From positions 459,687 to 523,686 of the forward strand of contig JAJYOK010000001.1 in NCBI GenBank assembly GCA_021796215.1: 64,000 nt of DNA, written 5' to 3'. Below, one piece after another: positions 63,272 to 64,000 of this stretch. Numbering within the stretch: the first letter of the stretch is position 1; each line of letters starts with the position of its first letter. This DNA is from Bacteroidota bacterium. Its GTDB lineage: Bacteria > Bacteroidota > Ignavibacteria > UBA10030 > UBA8401. The notes under the pieces were generated by a model. The model saw only the letters and a program-made list of their open reading frames with translations. It made no database searches and was not told the DNA's origin. The translations under genes were made by a program, and so were the position numbers.

Positions 63272-64000
63272 AACGGCTCAACGTTAAAATATTTCTTTCA
63301 CTTTTCTTCGCTTCTTCGTTCACTGCGGCGGGTACAGAACGCGCAAATATTATTGTTGCGCAGGACGGTACCGGGCAGTTTCGTTCTATTCAGGATGCAC
63401 TTAATTCGATTCCGCAGAAGAATGAACATCTTGTCATTATTTTGATTAAGAATGGAATTTATCACGAAAAAATTTTCATCACAAAAAGCAATATCGCGCT
63501 TGTTGGCGAAAACCGCGACAGCACGCAGATCGTATTTGCTGAATTGCGCACGAACTGGACGAAAGCTCCGAACAATCGTCCCGACGGAACACTCAACGAT
63601 GCGGATTGGGGCGCGGCTGTCGTGAACATTGCGAGCGGAGTTACTGATATTACTTTTGCCAACTTAACTGTTCATAATAACTACGGAAGCCTTTACGGCG
63701 ATCACTCACATCAATTTGCCGTGCGCGGCTTCAATGCGACACGCATTATCTTTGTGAATTGTAACGTGATAGCCGACGGCGGAGACACGATGAGTTTATG
63801 GAACCGGCAAAGCGGAATGTATTATCACACCGATTGTTATTTCGAAGGATGGGTTGATTTCGTATGTCCGCGGGGCTGGTGCTACATTACTGACAGCCGG
63901 TTTTACGGACACAACTTGAGTGCAAGTATCTGGCATGATGGCAGTGCGAACAAAGATCAGAAATTTGTCATTCGCTATTCGTACTTCGACGGCGTGCCGG
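63268..64000 (+). CDS. CE8 pectinesterase, 5' part
   Basis: The first 244 codons; the rest lies beyond the window. Signal peptide MKRLNVKIFLSLFFASSFTAAG, then IIVAQDGTGQFRSIQDALNSIPQ, the standard CE8 opening (VAxDGSGxFxTIxxAI). Beta-helix coils follow: IFITKSNIALVGENRDSTQIVF, TFANLTVHNNYG, QFAVRGFNATRIIFVNCNV and CYFEGWVDFVCPRGWCYI. In many CE8 enzymes the last reads GxVDFIFG with catalytic Asp; here it is WVDFVCPRG, a recognisable variant. It removes methyl esters from pectin so that lyases and GH28 enzymes can act. Confidence 0.88.
   Translation, partial: MKRLNVKIFLSLFFASSFTAAGTERANIIVAQDGTGQFRSIQDALNSIPQKNEHLVIILIKNGIYHEKIFITKSNIALVGENRDSTQIVFAELRTNWTKAPNNRPDGTLNDADWGAAVVNIASGVTDITFANLTVHNNYGSLYGDHSHQFAVRGFNATRIIFVNCNVIADGGDTMSLWNRQSGMYYHTDCYFEGWVDFVCPRGWCYITDSRFYGHNLSASIWHDGSANKDQKFVIRYSYFDGVP

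Overview
The window looks like chromosome of an anaerobic or facultatively anaerobic member of the Bacteroidota/Ignavibacteria side of the FCB group. Signs of this are several secreted proteins ending in a type IX secretion (T9SS) sorting domain of the form NFPNPFNPSTTIRY...KKLLLLK, PorV/PorQ-family outer-membrane proteins, TonB-dependent receptors with an N-terminal carboxypeptidase-regulatory-like domain, and strong sigma-54 signalling. The lineage is inferred from protein style only; no rRNA is present.

Layout. (1) 1-5047, minus strand: a membrane-bound respiratory complex of the complex-iron-sulfur-molybdoenzyme type (pentaheme cytochrome, Tat-exported molybdopterin-family protein, four-cluster ferredoxin, NrfD-like anchor). 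It is headed by a small membrane protein and an unusual Cys-repeat/GcvH-like protein; subunit order matches the Qrc menaquinone reductase. (2) 5546-9158, plus strand: a divergent, translationally coupled histidine kinase with c-type-heme motifs, an archaemetzincin and an NtrC-family activator. Both directions have recognisable sigma-54 promoters with a palindrome between them. (3) 9521-11635: three small exported proteins. (4) 11914-21562: a nearly complete reductive pyrimidine catabolic locus taking uracil/thymine to beta-alanine and on to acyl-CoA (PreTA, dihydropyrimidinase, beta-ureidopropionase, aminotransferase, NCS1 permease, MmsA), with three long imperfect inverted repeats in its spacers. 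(5) 21660-22412: a tRNA-Ser(UGA) locus with three contiguous 62-bp truncated tRNA copies in front and a frameshifted GIY-YIG endonuclease gene behind, flanked by 31-bp direct repeats of the tRNA 3' end. (6) 22448-25807: CrcB/DUF190 fluoride genes and a LysM lytic transglycosylase.

(7) 25958-37666: a cell-surface operon of two large T9SS-type proteins, a lipoprotein, a TonB-dependent receptor, a PorV-family protein and a beta-propeller-like lipoprotein. (8) 37663-41191, minus strand: an ECF transporter (S, T and two ATPases) coupled to a flavin-reductase-like protein. The two ATPases carry complementary active-site degeneracies. (9) 41346-44070: an acyl-CoA synthetase and a PDZ protein, then tRNA-Gly and tRNA-Cys. 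(10) 44641-64000: a pectin utilisation locus. A consensus sigma-70 promoter with a LacI-type operator precedes GH28, a TonB-dependent receptor, a T9SS protein, PorV, a barrel protein, a T9SS protein, PL1 pectate lyase, GH105, a LacI regulator, a CE12 esterase fusion, a second GH28 and a CE8 pectinesterase cut by the window end.

How the parts work together: secreted PL1 lyase would cut homogalacturonan outside the cell, the TonB receptor (with no SusD partner) would import oligomers, and periplasmic GH28, GH105, CE12 and CE8 enzymes would finish them under LacI control. The most unusual items are the truncated-tRNA array with its GIY-YIG element, the recurring receptor/PorV/large-T9SS-protein module, the GcvH-like protein of the respiratory operon, the asymmetric ECF ATPase pair, and repeats or palindromes lying inside coding sequence.
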